A stretch of 40,697 nt of DNA from Nitrospinota bacterium (GCA_009873635.1 WAHY01000005.1:1-40697); one strand, 5' to 3'; counted from the stretch's first letter, positions 23,958 to 33,391 are shown. The notes: a model not told the origin generated them from the letters alone. Numbers and translations: made by a program.

Positions 23958-25748
23958 ATGAACATACGGTTACTTAAACCTAAACATATGGAAAAGAACA
24001 TGACAAACATCAACAGTATCAAAAGCTTGATCTTTTCGATTCTTGCTCTAGCTTTGATTGCGATACCTGCTACGGCTTTTGGCCGAGCACCAGATCCAGT
24101 CAAAAAAGATATGCTAGAAGCAGGTAAAAAGGTCTATTTTAAGAGATGTGTATGGTGTCACGGAGTTGAGGGCGGTGGAGATGGTCCATCAGCAGATCGA
24201 CTTTTTACCCGTCCCAGAAACTTTATTCAGGGAACATTTAAGATAAGAAGTACAGATTCAGGTGAATTACCCCTGGATATTAATTTAATAAACACAGTTA
24301 AGAATGGTCTTCAAGGCTCTGCAATGCCAGCCTGGGGTGAATTTTTATCTGAACAAGAAATACTCTCTGTTGTGCAGTTTGTTAAATCCTTGGTCCAAGA
24401 TCGTGAGTGGGACGATGAGGATGAAGAAGTAAATAATGTCATTACTGAGATTGCAGCTGACAATGGAAAAGGACCTTTAGGTGATGCCCCGTGGGGCAAA
24501 ACTCAAGGCCCATATCATCTTGGAGTTCCTCAAGAGCATATCGATGCAGGTAAAGAACTCTTCATGAAAAATAAATGTTGGGAATGTCATGGTGGCGAGG
24601 GACGTGGCGATGGTAACCCAACAATGAAAGATGATTGGGGATTTCCTATAGTTGCAGCAAACTGGCAGCAGTGCTGGAATTTTCGTGGGGCAAGAAGAGA
24701 CCCATTTGATCCTTTTATTATTGCGCGAACAATATCAACAGGATTGAACGGTACTCCAATGCCAAACTTTCGTGAACAGCTTACTGGTACTGAAAGATGG
24801 CAGGTTGCAGCGTTTGTAAATTCGCTTTGTCCAAGGAAAAAAATTGATCCTTTGACAAATAAGCCTGTGCCAGACTTTTTAATTCAGTCTGTTTATACAG
24901 AGGGTCCAGTAGTACCTAAAATTGATGATCCGAGTTGGGCTTCTGCAGATGATGACTACAGGATTATTGAACCTACAGAGGAACAAAAAGATAATCCAAG
25001 AAGACATCATATTGCTATGGCTGGTCAGATCACCAGAGGTAAGCGAAACTTTGACCCCAAAACTGATAATCTCTGGGTAACTTCACGTTGGAGTGCTGAA
25101 GAGAATGCGGTTTATTACTTGGTCGAATATGACTTGCGTTTCATGTCTACAGACCCAGAATATCCTGATGCGGTAGCGATTCAATGGCCCGCAAAACTTC
25201 AGGATCTTTTTGGAGCTGAAAAACCATATTTTATTAATGGTGATTCAAAAAAACCAGTAGATATATGGAAAGCAAGTTTTCTAGCTCAGGATTATAATGC
25301 TACAAATGCACCAAAGCCGGAAGGTTATAAGTTGGATGTTAATGTTGAAGAGACAACAGGTTGGGGTTTTGATGCTATTAAAGCAAAAGAATCTGAAGGC
25401 CAGGTACAGGTTGTTGACTCAATATTTCATCAAGGGCGCGTAAAAGTGATGTTTAAACGTGCACTTGCAACTGATGGTGAATTTGATGTGCAGATTCCAA
25501 CAGAGAAGTTTATACCGGTTAGTTTCTTGCAATGGGCTGGTAGAGATAAAGAAAAAGATGAGCATATGGCTATCTCTACCTGGTATTACACCATTTTAAA
25601 ACCGGCATTGCCTGCGTCTCTGTATTACATGCCTCCCATCATGGCAGTCATCTTTGTCTGCTTCCAGGGTTGGTTGATATGGATGACCAAGCGAGCACGT
25701 AAAATGTATGACGAAGGGAAGATCAGACGTGACGAGCTTCCGCAGTAG
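23958..25748 (+). CDS. Di-heme cytochrome c fused to ethylbenzene dehydrogenase/NXR gamma-like heme b domain
   Basis: 596 residues. A signal peptide (residues about 15-42 ending ATAFG) is followed by two cytochrome c domains: C64-VWC-H68 with M123, and C207-WEC-H211 with M268. From about residue 330 to 550 there is a DMSO-reductase-gamma/ethylbenzene-dehydrogenase-like heme b domain (NLWVTSRWSAEENAVYYLVEYDLRF, DAVAIQWP, FLQWAGRD, AISTWYY). A single C-terminal helix (about 556-580) ends in a basic tail. Start ATG 23958 has GAGAGGTG eight bases upstream. ATG codons at 23988 and 24000 are alternatives closer to the signal helix. Such gamma-like subunits pair with nitrite oxidoreductase in nitrite oxidisers. 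Here it is the last gene of the bd-like unit. Confidence 0.85.
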   Translation: MNIRLLKPKHMEKNMTNINSIKSLIFSILALALIAIPATAFGRAPDPVKKDMLEAGKKVYFKRCVWCHGVEGGGDGPSADRLFTRPRNFIQGTFKIRSTDSGELPLDINLINTVKNGLQGSAMPAWGEFLSEQEILSVVQFVKSLVQDREWDDEDEEVNNVITEIAADNGKGPLGDAPWGKTQGPYHLGVPQEHIDAGKELFMKNKCWECHGGEGRGDGNPTMKDDWGFPIVAANWQQCWNFRGARRDPFDPFIIARTISTGLNGTPMPNFREQLTGTERWQVAAFVNSLCPRKKIDPLTNKPVPDFLIQSVYTEGPVVPKIDDPSWASADDDYRIIEPTEEQKDNPRRHHIAMAGQITRGKRNFDPKTDNLWVTSRWSAEENAVYYLVEYDLRFMSTDPEYPDAVAIQWPAKLQDLFGAEKPYFINGDSKKPVDIWKASFLAQDYNATNAPKPEGYKLDVNVEETTGWGFDAIKAKESEGQVQVVDSIFHQGRVKVMFKRALATDGEFDVQIPTEKFIPVSFLQWAGRDKEKDEHMAISTWYYTILKPALPASLYYMPPIMAVIFVCFQGWLIWMTKRARKMYDEGKIRRDELPQ

Positions 25749-25767
25749 TCATTAGCAGTTTTATAAG

Positions 25768-25799
25768 AAAGCCCGCCGATTATTCGGCGGGCTTTTTTT
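25768..25799 (+). terminator. Rho-independent terminator of the respiratory operon
   Basis: Perfect 9-bp GC-rich stem GCCCGCCGA-TTAT-TCGGCGGGC followed by seven T residues, 20 bp after the last stop codon. Confidence 0.95.
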
Positions 25800-25837
25800 A
25801 TGTCATTTTTAACAGAAAATTCAGCATACCCTTCCAT

Positions 25838-25857
25838 TTCCTCCTTAGAAGGAGGAA
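25838..25857. repeat. Inverted repeat with SD-like arms
   Basis: TTCCTCCTT-AG-AAGGAGGAA is a perfect 9-bp dyad. One arm is a consensus Shine-Dalgarno and the other its complement. No start codon with good spacing or gene follows on either strand. It lies in the 266-bp gap after the operon terminator. Confidence 0.6.
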
Positions 25858-25945
25858 CTTAAATTAAGATCTCTTCTACGAAGATCGGCTGGGGAGATTA
25901 AGGATATTCTGGTGTACGGTAAACGAAACTTGCGGACAGAACCAG

Positions 25946-25973
25946 TGGCTTTTGTCTCATTGCACAAAAGCCA
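25946..25973 (-). terminator. Hairpin downstream of rpoZ
   Basis: A 10-bp perfect stem, TGGCTTTTGT paired with ACAAAAGCCA, loop of 8. It lies about 40 bp after the rpoZ stop on the minus strand. No T-run follows, so it is a weak terminator or a 3' RNA stabiliser. Confidence 0.4.
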
Positions 25974-26014
25974 ACTTTATTGAATATAATTTATTGAAAT
26001 AATTTGGGAAGGCG

Positions 26015-26257
26015 TTAATCTTCTTCAGTGACTTGTTCCAGATCCATATTTCCTTCGATAATTTCTCTAAGTGCAAGTTCAAAGTATGACTTGGGTGAAG
26101 AGTAATCTTCTGGATTAGCATCAATGGTAGGTTGAGCACCTGTTTCCAGTTGATGGATTCTCTGGGTTACCAGGATACATAACAGGTACCGGCTTTTTAC
26201 TACATTTTGCGCCTGGCGAACCAACTCCAGAGTGTCTTTCATTTCTAATGCAATCAT
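26015..26257 (-). CDS. rpoZ: RNA polymerase omega subunit
   Basis: 80 residues from the ATG at 26257, chosen because AGGAAA lies just upstream; the longer frame to 26314 adds 19 unrelated residues. Family features are the SRYLLCILVTQRIHQLETGA helix, matching the sRyxLvlvaakRaxqL motif, and YFELALREIIEGNMDLEQV, matching ALrEIxeGki. Omega binds the beta-prime tail and helps polymerase assembly. It is less conserved than usual in its N-terminus and lacks the common neighbour gmk. Confidence 0.75.
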   Translation of the reverse strand: MIALEMKDTLELVRQAQNVVKSRYLLCILVTQRIHQLETGAQPTIDANPEDYSSPKSYFELALREIIEGNMDLEQVTEED

Positions 26258-26379
26258 AGTTTTCCTATACGTTAAAGGTTGACCCATTTTAGAGCCAATT
26301 CCATTCACTGTCAACTGCTAGCCGCAGGGACAATGTGTCAAAACTTGTAAAGCCAACGCGATGTAGGCCAGTCAGGCTT

Positions 26380-27429
26380 TTAAGCCTCACGCCCTGAGGT
26401 CAAAATGGACTGGATGGTATCGGCCACAACTTCAACTTGTTTTCTGGAAACTTCCCGGTGCAGAACTGCCCGGAATATTCCCGGATCTGTCATGAGAATC
26501 TTGATGGATTTTGCTTCCAATTTGTTTAGAAATTCGTCCCAGCTTATTTCCGGATGATTGAGTTTAAAGAATATAATATTGGTTTTTACATCTTCCGGGT
26601 TCAGTTCAATGCTGTCTATAACGGATAATTGCTTAGCAAGGAAACCAGCATTTGAATGATCGTCTTTCAGCCGTTTTGTCAAATTTTCCAGGGCTATCAA
26701 TCCAGCTGCGGCAAGATGTCCTGCCTGTCTCATTCCCCCTCCTGCCATTTTTCTTGTTTTTCTGGCTCGTTGGATAAAATCCCTGCTGCCACAGACCACA
26801 GAGCCAACTGGAGCAGAAAGACCCTTGGAAAGGCAGAACATGACGGAATCTGCATGTTTGCTCAGGACCTCAGCCTCAACCTCCAGCGCTACCGCGGCAT
26901 TGAATAACCTTGCTCCATCTACATGAATTCTGAGCCCGTGTTTTGCGGCCAAAGTGCCTACACTTTCCATATATTCAGGGCTGAGGGGTGAGCCCTGGCA
27001 GAAATTATGGGTGTTCTCAAGGCATATCAACCGGCTTGGGGGGTTATGGATATCCTGGTGTCTTACAGCACTCTCTATCAATTGCAAGGGCAGGGTGCCA
27101 TCCGTATTGTTGGGAAGGATTCTGGGATGAACTCCGCCCAGGGCAGATATACCTCCCACTTCGTGAAGGAAGATATGGCTTCTGTCTCCCAGTATCACTT
27201 CATCCCCTCGCTGGCAATGGCTGAGTACGCTGATAAGGTTTCCCATGGTACCACTGGGAACAAATAGAGCCGATTCCTTACCCGTTTTCTCAGCTGAGAG
27301 AATTTCAAGTTTTTTAATGGTGGGGTCTTCTTCGAATACATCATCCCCAACCTCGGCTTTGGCCATGGCTTCACGCATAGCTGGAGTGGGCTGGGTCAGT
27401 GTATCGCTTCTTAGATCAATCGTGTTCAT
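26380..27429 (-). CDS. ltaE: Low-specificity L-threonine aldolase
   Basis: 349 residues from ATG 27429 with AAGGAAG before it; the 29-residue longer frame overlaps the upstream gene. It is a PLP enzyme that splits threonine/allo-threonine to glycine and acetaldehyde. It shows IDLRSDTLTQPTPAMREAMAKAEVGDDVFEEDPT, the GTMGNLIS block, ENTHNFCQGSPL, HVDGARLFNAAV and the PLP lysine K202 in FCLSKGLSAPVGS. It overlaps the small membrane gene upstream by 14 bp, so the two are probably co-transcribed. Glycine made here could feed the glycine cleavage system. Confidence 0.92.
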   Translation of the reverse strand: MNTIDLRSDTLTQPTPAMREAMAKAEVGDDVFEEDPTIKKLEILSAEKTGKESALFVPSGTMGNLISVLSHCQRGDEVILGDRSHIFLHEVGGISALGGVHPRILPNNTDGTLPLQLIESAVRHQDIHNPPSRLICLENTHNFCQGSPLSPEYMESVGTLAAKHGLRIHVDGARLFNAAVALEVEAEVLSKHADSVMFCLSKGLSAPVGSVVCGSRDFIQRARKTRKMAGGGMRQAGHLAAAGLIALENLTKRLKDDHSNAGFLAKQLSVIDSIELNPEDVKTNIIFFKLNHPEISWDEFLNKLEAKSIKILMTDPGIFRAVLHREVSRKQVEVVADTIQSILTSGREA

Positions 27430-27754
27430 TTTCTTCCTTTGAAAGTGAGGTCTTTTCCATGCGGTTTCGTTTAACCCGGTAGTAGGCCAAGGAAATGAAA
27501 AAGACCGGAACCACAAACCCGCTCAATAGCAAACCGGTTATTTTTTCTGGAGGATAATCCAGAGCCAGCAGTCCCTGGTACATCAGTTGTGCCAGAAAGG
27601 CAACAATAGCACAGGTTATGAATAAATAGCCGATTCGTTTGGACCCTTTGGGACCGGGAAATACAATCGAATAGGCGATAAAGTTCAAACCCAGGAAAAG
27701 GATTCCGTTTAAAAACATGAGATAAATAATCTGGTTCTGGGCCTGTGTCAGCAA
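27416..27754 (-). CDS. Small three-helix membrane protein, unknown
   Basis: 112 residues with three hydrophobic segments (about 8-30, 40-62, 72-94) and a charged Lys/Glu-rich tail (RVKRNRMEKTSLSKEENEHD). I do not recognise the family. The start is uncertain: TTG at 27754 has no ribosome site, and ATG at 27718 would trim 12 residues. The stop overlaps the start of ltaE by 14 bp. Confidence 0.6.
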   Translation of the reverse strand: MLTQAQNQIIYLMFLNGILFLGLNFIAYSIVFPGPKGSKRIGYLFITCAIVAFLAQLMYQGLLALDYPPEKITGLLLSGFVVPVFFISLAYYRVKRNRMEKTSLSKEENEHD

Positions 27755-27985
27755 AGGATTTTAAAATAAAAGATTCAACGAGTCATTAACTTCAAAATGC
27801 ATTCGACTCTTAGTAAATTTGTTTAAGTTCTCTTTTGCAGAATAGCTCATAGAATGCTTTAAAACCAAGCAAATTCACAGAATAAAGCTAACAAATTCCT
27901 AACAAAATTTGTATCTCCCCCTAACATTAAATTATTAATCTATGCTCGTATTATGAAGCAAAAGTACTACTTAATTGAGGAAGAG

Positions 27986-29338
27986 ATGAAGAGGAAATTA
28001 CTATCAATAGGACTATTATGTACGTCGATGCTGTTTATTGGAATTTTTGAAGCATCAGCCATGTCGGAACAGGAACTAAGAATCAGGGCCCTGGAAGAAA
28101 AGCTGGAGGCACTGTATCCAAAGTCAGCAGATGGTAAATCTTTTAGTGCTCATGGAATGAAGAAACAGGGAACCAAGAACCCCTTTTATTATAAAAAAGG
28201 TTTTCATTTTGAATCTGAAGACGGTTTATTTTCCACTAACTTACAGTGGAGAGCTCAAATGCGGTTTGGCAACCCAGGTGATGGTGACCCGATAACCACA
28301 GCTGACTTTAGGACTGACCCTAAAACCAGCAACTTTGAGTTGCGGCGGGTTCGTATGAAAATCGGCGGGCATGGTTACAAGCCATGGGTGAAATATTATT
28401 TTGAAATAGATTTGCAACCATCCAGAACTTACACCGCTTCTTCTGCCAACGCTTCATCACGAGTCATTGACTGGAGACTCGATGTCCAGCCCTGGGAGGA
28501 GTTTGGATTTCGTGTGGGTCAATGGAAAATCAATTACAACAGAGAGCGCGTTGACTCATCCGGAAGGCAGCAATTTGTAGAACGTTCAATTGTTAACAGT
28601 ATTTTTACAATAGATCGTCAGGTGGGTATTATGGCCAAAGGTCGATTGTTCAAGAAAACCCATGCAGATTTGAGATATTACGTTGGTATCTTTAACGGTG
28701 AAGGCCGTGCTGTTGACAATGCCAATGAGCAGATGATGAAAATGGCCCGTCTCCAATGGAACTTTTTGGGTAGGGATCTGAAATGGAGACAGTCAGACGT
28801 TAAACGGCATAAGAAGCCCACCGCGCAACTTGCAGGTGGCTGGGCGTCTACCAAGACTCCCTGTACCAGGTGGTCATCCTCCGGTTGTGGAAACCTGGGC
28901 GGATTTACGGATGAAGCTAGTGCAAATGGATCACAATTTGATATTGAGCAATGGGTTGCTGAATTTGCGATGAAGTATCAGGGCTTATCAATCCAGTCGG
29001 AATACCACTGGAAGACTATTGAAGATAGTGAAGCTCAAACAACTCACGACCTTAAAGGTGCCTATGCGCAAGTGGGTTACTTTTTCAATGAAATCATGCC
29101 AGCAGTTCCTGAAGAGTTCGAAATGGCTTTCAGGTACGCATTTGTGGACGAGCCAGACTCAAATGTCACGACTCTAACGAGTAACAGAGAAGAATATACT
29201 GTAGCCGCAAATTATTTTATAGCCGGTCATAACAATAAAATCACTGCGGACTATTCTTATCTGACTCTGAACGATGCTTCGGATACTTTATTCTCTAAAG
29301 AAAACCGTGTGCGAGTGCAGTGGGATATTTCCTTTTAA
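27986..29338 (+). CDS. OprO/OprP-like (phosphate-selective type) porin
   Basis: 450 residues from ATG 27986, with GAGGAAG immediately upstream; another ATG at 27953 would add 11 residues before the signal peptide. A signal peptide (MKRKLLSIGLLCTSMLFIGIFEASA) and a short coiled coil (MSEQELRIRALEEKLEALYP) are followed by a long run of alternating beta strands. FELRRVRMKIGGHGYKPWVKYYFEIDL and RVGQWKINYNRERVDSSGRQQFVERSIVNSIF are signatures of the porin O/P family. It ends with the outer-membrane C-terminal phenylalanine (VRVQWDISF). A disulfide-like CTRWSSSGC sits in a loop. The transported anion is not predictable. The unit is monocistronic, with a terminator at 29456. Confidence 0.88.
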   Translation: MKRKLLSIGLLCTSMLFIGIFEASAMSEQELRIRALEEKLEALYPKSADGKSFSAHGMKKQGTKNPFYYKKGFHFESEDGLFSTNLQWRAQMRFGNPGDGDPITTADFRTDPKTSNFELRRVRMKIGGHGYKPWVKYYFEIDLQPSRTYTASSANASSRVIDWRLDVQPWEEFGFRVGQWKINYNRERVDSSGRQQFVERSIVNSIFTIDRQVGIMAKGRLFKKTHADLRYYVGIFNGEGRAVDNANEQMMKMARLQWNFLGRDLKWRQSDVKRHKKPTAQLAGGWASTKTPCTRWSSSGCGNLGGFTDEASANGSQFDIEQWVAEFAMKYQGLSIQSEYHWKTIEDSEAQTTHDLKGAYAQVGYFFNEIMPAVPEEFEMAFRYAFVDEPDSNVTTLTSNREEYTVAANYFIAGHNNKITADYSYLTLNDASDTLFSKENRVRVQWDISF

Positions 29339-29455
29339 TGATGGTCTAAGGGTGAAGGGGACGCAGAAATAAACAAAGGTTGCAAATGGATCTAAAATTG
29401 AAATTTTGAATGTTGGTTTCGTATTCAATCTCCTAGAAGGATTGAGTGCCCAAAT

Positions 29456-29495
29456 ACCGTTAACCCGGATCTTCAAGCTGGGTAACGGTTTTTTT
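29456..29495 (+). terminator. Rho-independent terminator after the porin
   Basis: Stem ACCGTTAACCC with GGGTAACGGT (one bulged A), loop of 13, then seven T. It lies about 120 bp downstream of the porin stop. The remainder of the 328-bp gap to the convergent amt gene shows nothing further. Confidence 0.8.
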
Positions 29496-29666
29496 ACTTA
29501 TATCTAGACTGACTTTAACTGTTTTATCTCACTGAAATCTAATAGTAAGAAATTAAATTTTCCAAGGAGAAATAAATATATTTTTCTGCATAAAACAATT
29601 ATTTGAATGAACTTATTGACAGTCGATTTTTAATCTTTATTATTAATTGGTATTTATATTTGGCTG

Positions 29667-30953
29667 TTAAACCAAGTTGTATCCAGTTTCACCATGTTGT
29701 GTTGTATCGAGTCCCATTTCTTCACCTTCCTCATCTACTCTGAATCCTATTACTTTTTCAATGATTAAAACTAGTACATAAGTGATTATAAAAGAGTATG
29801 CTCCTGCGGCGACAATGCCTATTAGTTGGATCCATACTTGGTTTAAATTTCCAGTTAAAAGTCCTGTACCTCCTATGGTTACAAAAAGGCCAGTTGCAAG
29901 AGCACCCCATGCCCCACCAACTGCATGGATACCCAAGACATCTAGGGAGTCGTCATATCCAACTTTGATTTTTACAATTACAGCATAGTAGCAAATGATT
30001 CCTGCAAATAAACCGATCACTATTGCCCATAGGGGTTCTACATATCCTGCTGCAGGTGTAATTGCAACAAGACCAGCAACGACTCCCGATGCTGCACCCA
30101 GAGCACTAGCTTTTCTTACTTTGATAAACTCTGCAAGCAACCAGCCAATCAGTCCTGCTCCAGCAGATACTTGTGTGTTGGTAAATGCTAATACTGCTAA
30201 CTCATTAGCTGCGAGTGCACTACCAGCGTTAAAACCAAACCAACCAAACCACAATAATCCAGCACCAAGGAGTGTAAGCGGTAGGCTATGTGGGATCATG
30301 AGTTTTCCAGGAAAACCTTTACGCTTTTTTAGTACTAATGATGCAGCAAGTGCTGCTGTTCCAGAAGAGATATGAACAACTGTACCACCAGCAAAATCCA
30401 AAGCTCCCAAATCACCCAACCAGCCATTGCCCCAGACCCAGTGGCAAATGGGATCATAAACAATGGTTGACCAAATAAAAATAAAGATAATATATGCTTT
30501 AAAGTCAATTCTTTCAGCTATTCCACCACTAATTAGGGCTGTAGTTATAATGGCAAACATTAATTGAAATGTGCTGAATAAAAACTCCGGTATGGTTCCC
30601 GATAGAGTTTTAAAATCAAATCCAGTGAAAAATACTTTGCTCATATCTCCGATAAAATTTCCGATATCGTTACCAAAGGCTAATGAATAACCAAAAAAAA
30701 CCCATTGTATGGTTATGACCCCAAGCGGTACAAAGCTGTGCATTAGTGTGCTGAGTACATTTTTTCGACGCACCATACCTCCATAAAATAGCGCCAAGCC
30801 TGGTAGCATAAGCATAACCAGAGCAGAAGAAAACATTACCCAAACAGTGTCTGAATAGTTGATTTTGCTTGTTTCATCGGCAAAAGCGATAACAGGGAAG
30901 AAAATAAATAAACAGATCAGTATAATCCTGATTGACGAAACTCTGCTCTTCAT
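29667..30953 (-). CDS. amt: Ammonium transporter
   Basis: 428 residues. An N-terminal signal-like helix (MKSRVSSIRIILICLFIFFPVIAFA) precedes eleven membrane helices of the Amt/MEP family. Conserved blocks: VMLMLPGLALFYGGMVRRKNVLSTLM, DPICHWVWGNGWLGDLGALDFAGGTVVHISSG (recruitment/pore aspartate and first pore-region histidine), and VLGIHAVGGAWGALATGLF (second pore histidine). The C-terminal tail ends GFRVDEEGEEMGLDTTQHGETGY as in regulated AmtB. AGGAGA lies upstream of the ATG. It imports ammonium for assimilation. No glnK gene lies next to it, which is unusual. Confidence 0.95.
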   Translation of the reverse strand: MKSRVSSIRIILICLFIFFPVIAFADETSKINYSDTVWVMFSSALVMLMLPGLALFYGGMVRRKNVLSTLMHSFVPLGVITIQWVFFGYSLAFGNDIGNFIGDMSKVFFTGFDFKTLSGTIPEFLFSTFQLMFAIITTALISGGIAERIDFKAYIIFIFIWSTIVYDPICHWVWGNGWLGDLGALDFAGGTVVHISSGTAALAASLVLKKRKGFPGKLMIPHSLPLTLLGAGLLWFGWFGFNAGSALAANELAVLAFTNTQVSAGAGLIGWLLAEFIKVRKASALGAASGVVAGLVAITPAAGYVEPLWAIVIGLFAGIICYYAVIVKIKVGYDDSLDVLGIHAVGGAWGALATGLFVTIGGTGLLTGNLNQVWIQLIGIVAAGAYSFIITYVLVLIIEKVIGFRVDEEGEEMGLDTTQHGETGYNLV

Positions 30954-31464
30954 AAAACCCGATCTCCTGAATTAAGTAAAGTGGAGGTAATGGATGGTAG
31001 CGACCTTAGATTGAGGAGTATCAATTCTCATACCATCTATAAATTTATGTTTATGATTTGTAACAAACAACCATATTTATTTTAAAAACAGTTGCTTATA
31101 AATGCTTATTGTTTTAGATAGAGTTATGCGAGGTGTTTTTGATCAAAAGTATTGTTTAATGAAAAAGCATAGGCATATAAAAATTGCTATAAAATGCACC
31201 ACTTTTTTGAGTATCACAATATGGACTATTGCTTACGATCTGTAATTACGTCAATAATATGACTAGGTAGGAAGAATATTTCCTAAAAATATTTCTGGAG
31301 TGACTCTGAAAAATATTTAAAAAGTTTTTATATACAAAGACTTATATGTTTTTGGTGCGTTTTTCTCATTTTTGGCATATAAGTTGCTTTTATATGCAAA
31401 AGTTAGTAAGTATCAGAATTTTAATGTTTAACTCTTTTGGCGAAAAAGGGCAGGAGAACGACCT
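30954..31464. other. 511-bp AT-rich intergenic region between amt and fliL
   Basis: Divergent promoter region. It contains the sigma54-like site at 31373 for fliL. I found no convincing promoter for amt on the minus strand and no small gene. The sequence is strongly AT-rich with several short A and T tracts. Confidence 0.6.
31373..31388 (+). promoter_or_regulatory. Sigma54-like promoter upstream of fliL
   Basis: TGGCAT-N5-TTGCT, with the GG and GC dinucleotides exactly 10 bp apart. This matches the sigma54 consensus TGGCAC-N5-TTGCW at the key bases. It lies 77 bp before the fliL ATG. Sigma54 drives flagellar gene classes in many bacteria. Confidence 0.7.
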
Positions 31465-31989
31465 ATGGCAGAAGATGAAGACCTACTAGAAGAGCTTGAA
31501 GCTGCAGATGCTAAAGGTGGGAAAAAGCCCATTGGTAAGATCATCGGCATTATAGTTGGTTTGGCTCTGTTGGGCGGCGGAGGATATTATGCTTACACCA
31601 ATTTTTTTCAAGAAAAACCAGCCGAAGAAAAGCCCGCTGAAGGTGAGAAAGCCAAAGCGGAAGAGCCCGTTAAGGAAGACGTCAACCTGGGTGTTATGTT
31701 TCCGATGGACCCATTTGTAGTCAATTTAGCCGGTAGTGAAGGCAAGCGTTTTCTAAAAGTTACCATTTCTCTGGAATTGAGCACCCCGGAAGTTCATTTG
31801 GAACTTAAGGAAAATGCTCAGAAAATCACAGATTCCATCTTGGTATTACTCAGCAGCAAGGCTTTTGAGGATGTCTATTCGGTTCAGGGCAAGTTTAAGT
31901 TAAAAGATGAGATAACTACTCGTGTAAATCGATTTTTGGTGGTGGGGCATGTAAAGGACGCTTATTTTACCGAATTTATAATTCAGTGA
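31465..31989 (+). CDS. fliL: Flagellar basal body-associated protein FliL
   Basis: 174 residues. An acidic cytoplasmic N-terminus (DEDLLEELEAAD) is followed by one membrane helix (about 23-45, IGKIIGIIVGLALLGGGGYYAY), a Lys/Glu/Pro-rich linker and the periplasmic FliL domain. The family pattern is FPMDPFVVNLAGSEGKRFLKVTISLEL and ends VKDAYFTEFIIQ. FliL supports stator function at the motor. It is the first gene of the flagellar cluster, behind a sigma54-like promoter. Confidence 0.9.
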   Translation: MAEDEDLLEELEAADAKGGKKPIGKIIGIIVGLALLGGGGYYAYTNFFQEKPAEEKPAEGEKAKAEEPVKEDVNLGVMFPMDPFVVNLAGSEGKRFLKVTISLELSTPEVHLELKENAQKITDSILVLLSSKAFEDVYSVQGKFKLKDEITTRVNRFLVVGHVKDAYFTEFIIQ

Positions 31990-32022
31990 TAAAATATATA
32001 GATAAATTAAACGGCATAAATT

Positions 32023-33006
32023 ATGAGTGAGGTTTTATCACAGGGCGAAGTCGATGCCTTATTAAGAGGTGTCGGTGATGGTGAGATTGATACTGAAACC
32101 GATGAGGCACCGGAAGAGGTTTCAGGTATAGTTCCATACGACCTCACCAGTCAGGAAAAAATCATTCGCGGTCGCCTACCGACTCTGGATATTATCAACC
32201 AGATGTTTTCCAGGTTATTTCGGAATACGTTTTCCACTATGATGCGTAAGTCGGTTGATGTTAGTGCTGTTTCGACTGATACGATCAAGTTTGGTGACTT
32301 TTTAAGATCTCTTCCCGTTCCTTCCAGTTTGCATATTTTCAGGATGGAGCCTTTGCGCGGACATGGCCTTATAGTTGTCGAAAGCAAACTGGTCTTTGCG
32401 GTGGTCGATACTTTTTTTGGTGGATCTGGAGTTAAGGAAGCCAAGATAACAGGCCGGGATTTCAGCGCGATTGAAATCAGGATGACCAAAAGTGTTGTTC
32501 TAAGTGCTTTGGAAGACTTGGAAAAAGCCTGGCGACCTGTACATGCTGTAACCACAAACTTTGTTCGTTCAGAAGTCAACCCGCAGTTTGCTGCGATCGT
32601 ACCCCCCACTGATATCGTTCTGGTTATACTCTTTGAAATTGAAATGGAAGACATTTCAGGAACATTGACGATTTGTATTCCATATGCGGCGATCGAACCG
32701 GTCATTCCCAAGCTTAAAGCCCAGTTCCAATCTGAAGAGATGGAAGTTGATCAGGTTTGGGTACGCAGACTTCGTACAGAACTTTTAACCACTGAAGTGG
32801 AGCTAATAACTGAATTGGGTTCAACTGTAATCACTCCAGAAGAACTTATGAGGTTTAAGGTTGGCGACACACTCATGCTTGGTAATGATGTGACCGATCC
32901 TTTAACTTTAAAAGTAGAACAGAATCCAAAGTTTAAAGGTTTCCCTGGTGTTTCGAGGGGAAATAAAGCGATACAAATAACTGAAATAATCGAAAGGGAA
33001 GGATAA
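32023..33006 (+). CDS. fliM: Flagellar motor switch protein FliM
   Basis: 327 residues. The N-terminal [15 protein letters not shown] is the CheY-P binding motif. The middle domain (about 40-225, [33 protein letters not shown]) resembles CheC, and the C-terminal SpoA domain (about 245-320) contacts FliN. No Shine-Dalgarno is visible before the ATG, so translation may rely on the preceding gene 33 bp away. It is a C-ring component that sets rotation direction. Confidence 0.95.
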   Translation: MSEVLSQGEVDALLRGVGDGEIDTETDEAPEEVSGIVPYDLTSQEKIIRGRLPTLDIINQMFSRLFRNTFSTMMRKSVDVSAVSTDTIKFGDFLRSLPVPSSLHIFRMEPLRGHGLIVVESKLVFAVVDTFFGGSGVKEAKITGRDFSAIEIRMTKSVVLSALEDLEKAWRPVHAVTTNFVRSEVNPQFAAIVPPTDIVLVILFEIEMEDISGTLTICIPYAAIEPVIPKLKAQFQSEEMEVDQVWVRRLRTELLTTEVELITELGSTVITPEELMRFKVGDTLMLGNDVTDPLTLKVEQNPKFKGFPGVSRGNKAIQITEIIEREG

Positions 33007-33010
33007 GATT

Positions 33011-33391
33011 ATGGAAGATGAAACCGCAAAAGAGAATTTTGAAGAACTCGAAGATCTTGATGATATTGATGCGGCAGCTGAAGAGGATGATGAATTAGAA
33101 GATGCAGGGGAGACTGCTCCCCCAGGTGAAACCAAAAGTTTGGATCTCATCCTTGATATTCCTCTTACCGTAACTGTGGAATTAGGACGGAGTAAAATGC
33201 TGATCAACGATCTCCTGCAATTGGGACAGGGATCAGTGATTGAACTGGCCAAACTGGTGGGTGAGCCTCTGGAAGTTCTGGTCAATCAGAAACTGGTTGC
33301 CCGTGGTGAAGTAGTGGTGGTCAACGAAAAATTTGGTGTAAGGCTGACTGATATTGTTTCTCCCATGGAACGCGTTCAATCCTTGTCATAA
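33011..33391 (+). CDS. fliN: Flagellar motor switch protein FliN
   Basis: 126 residues. A very acidic N-terminal third (about residues 1-40, Glu/Asp runs) is followed by a SpoA domain: [74 protein letters not shown]. It forms the base of the C-ring and docks the export apparatus. It starts 4 bp after fliM. A hairpin terminator follows at 33391. Confidence 0.95.
   Translation: MEDETAKENFEELEDLDDIDAAAEEDDELEDAGETAPPGETKSLDLILDIPLTVTVELGRSKMLINDLLQLGQGSVIELAKLVGEPLEVLVNQKLVARGEVVVVNEKFGVRLTDIVSPMERVQSLS

Noticed and set aside
25625-25837. Minus-strand frame of 70 codons with AAGGAGGAA beside its ATG
   Set aside because: The ribosome site is only two bases from the ATG, and the frame runs through the operon terminator and into the last cytochrome gene.
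31177-31203. Sigma54-like site for amt on the minus strand (TGGTGC...TAGC)
   Set aside because: The GG and GC dinucleotides are 11 bp apart, not 10, and the -24 box is poor.
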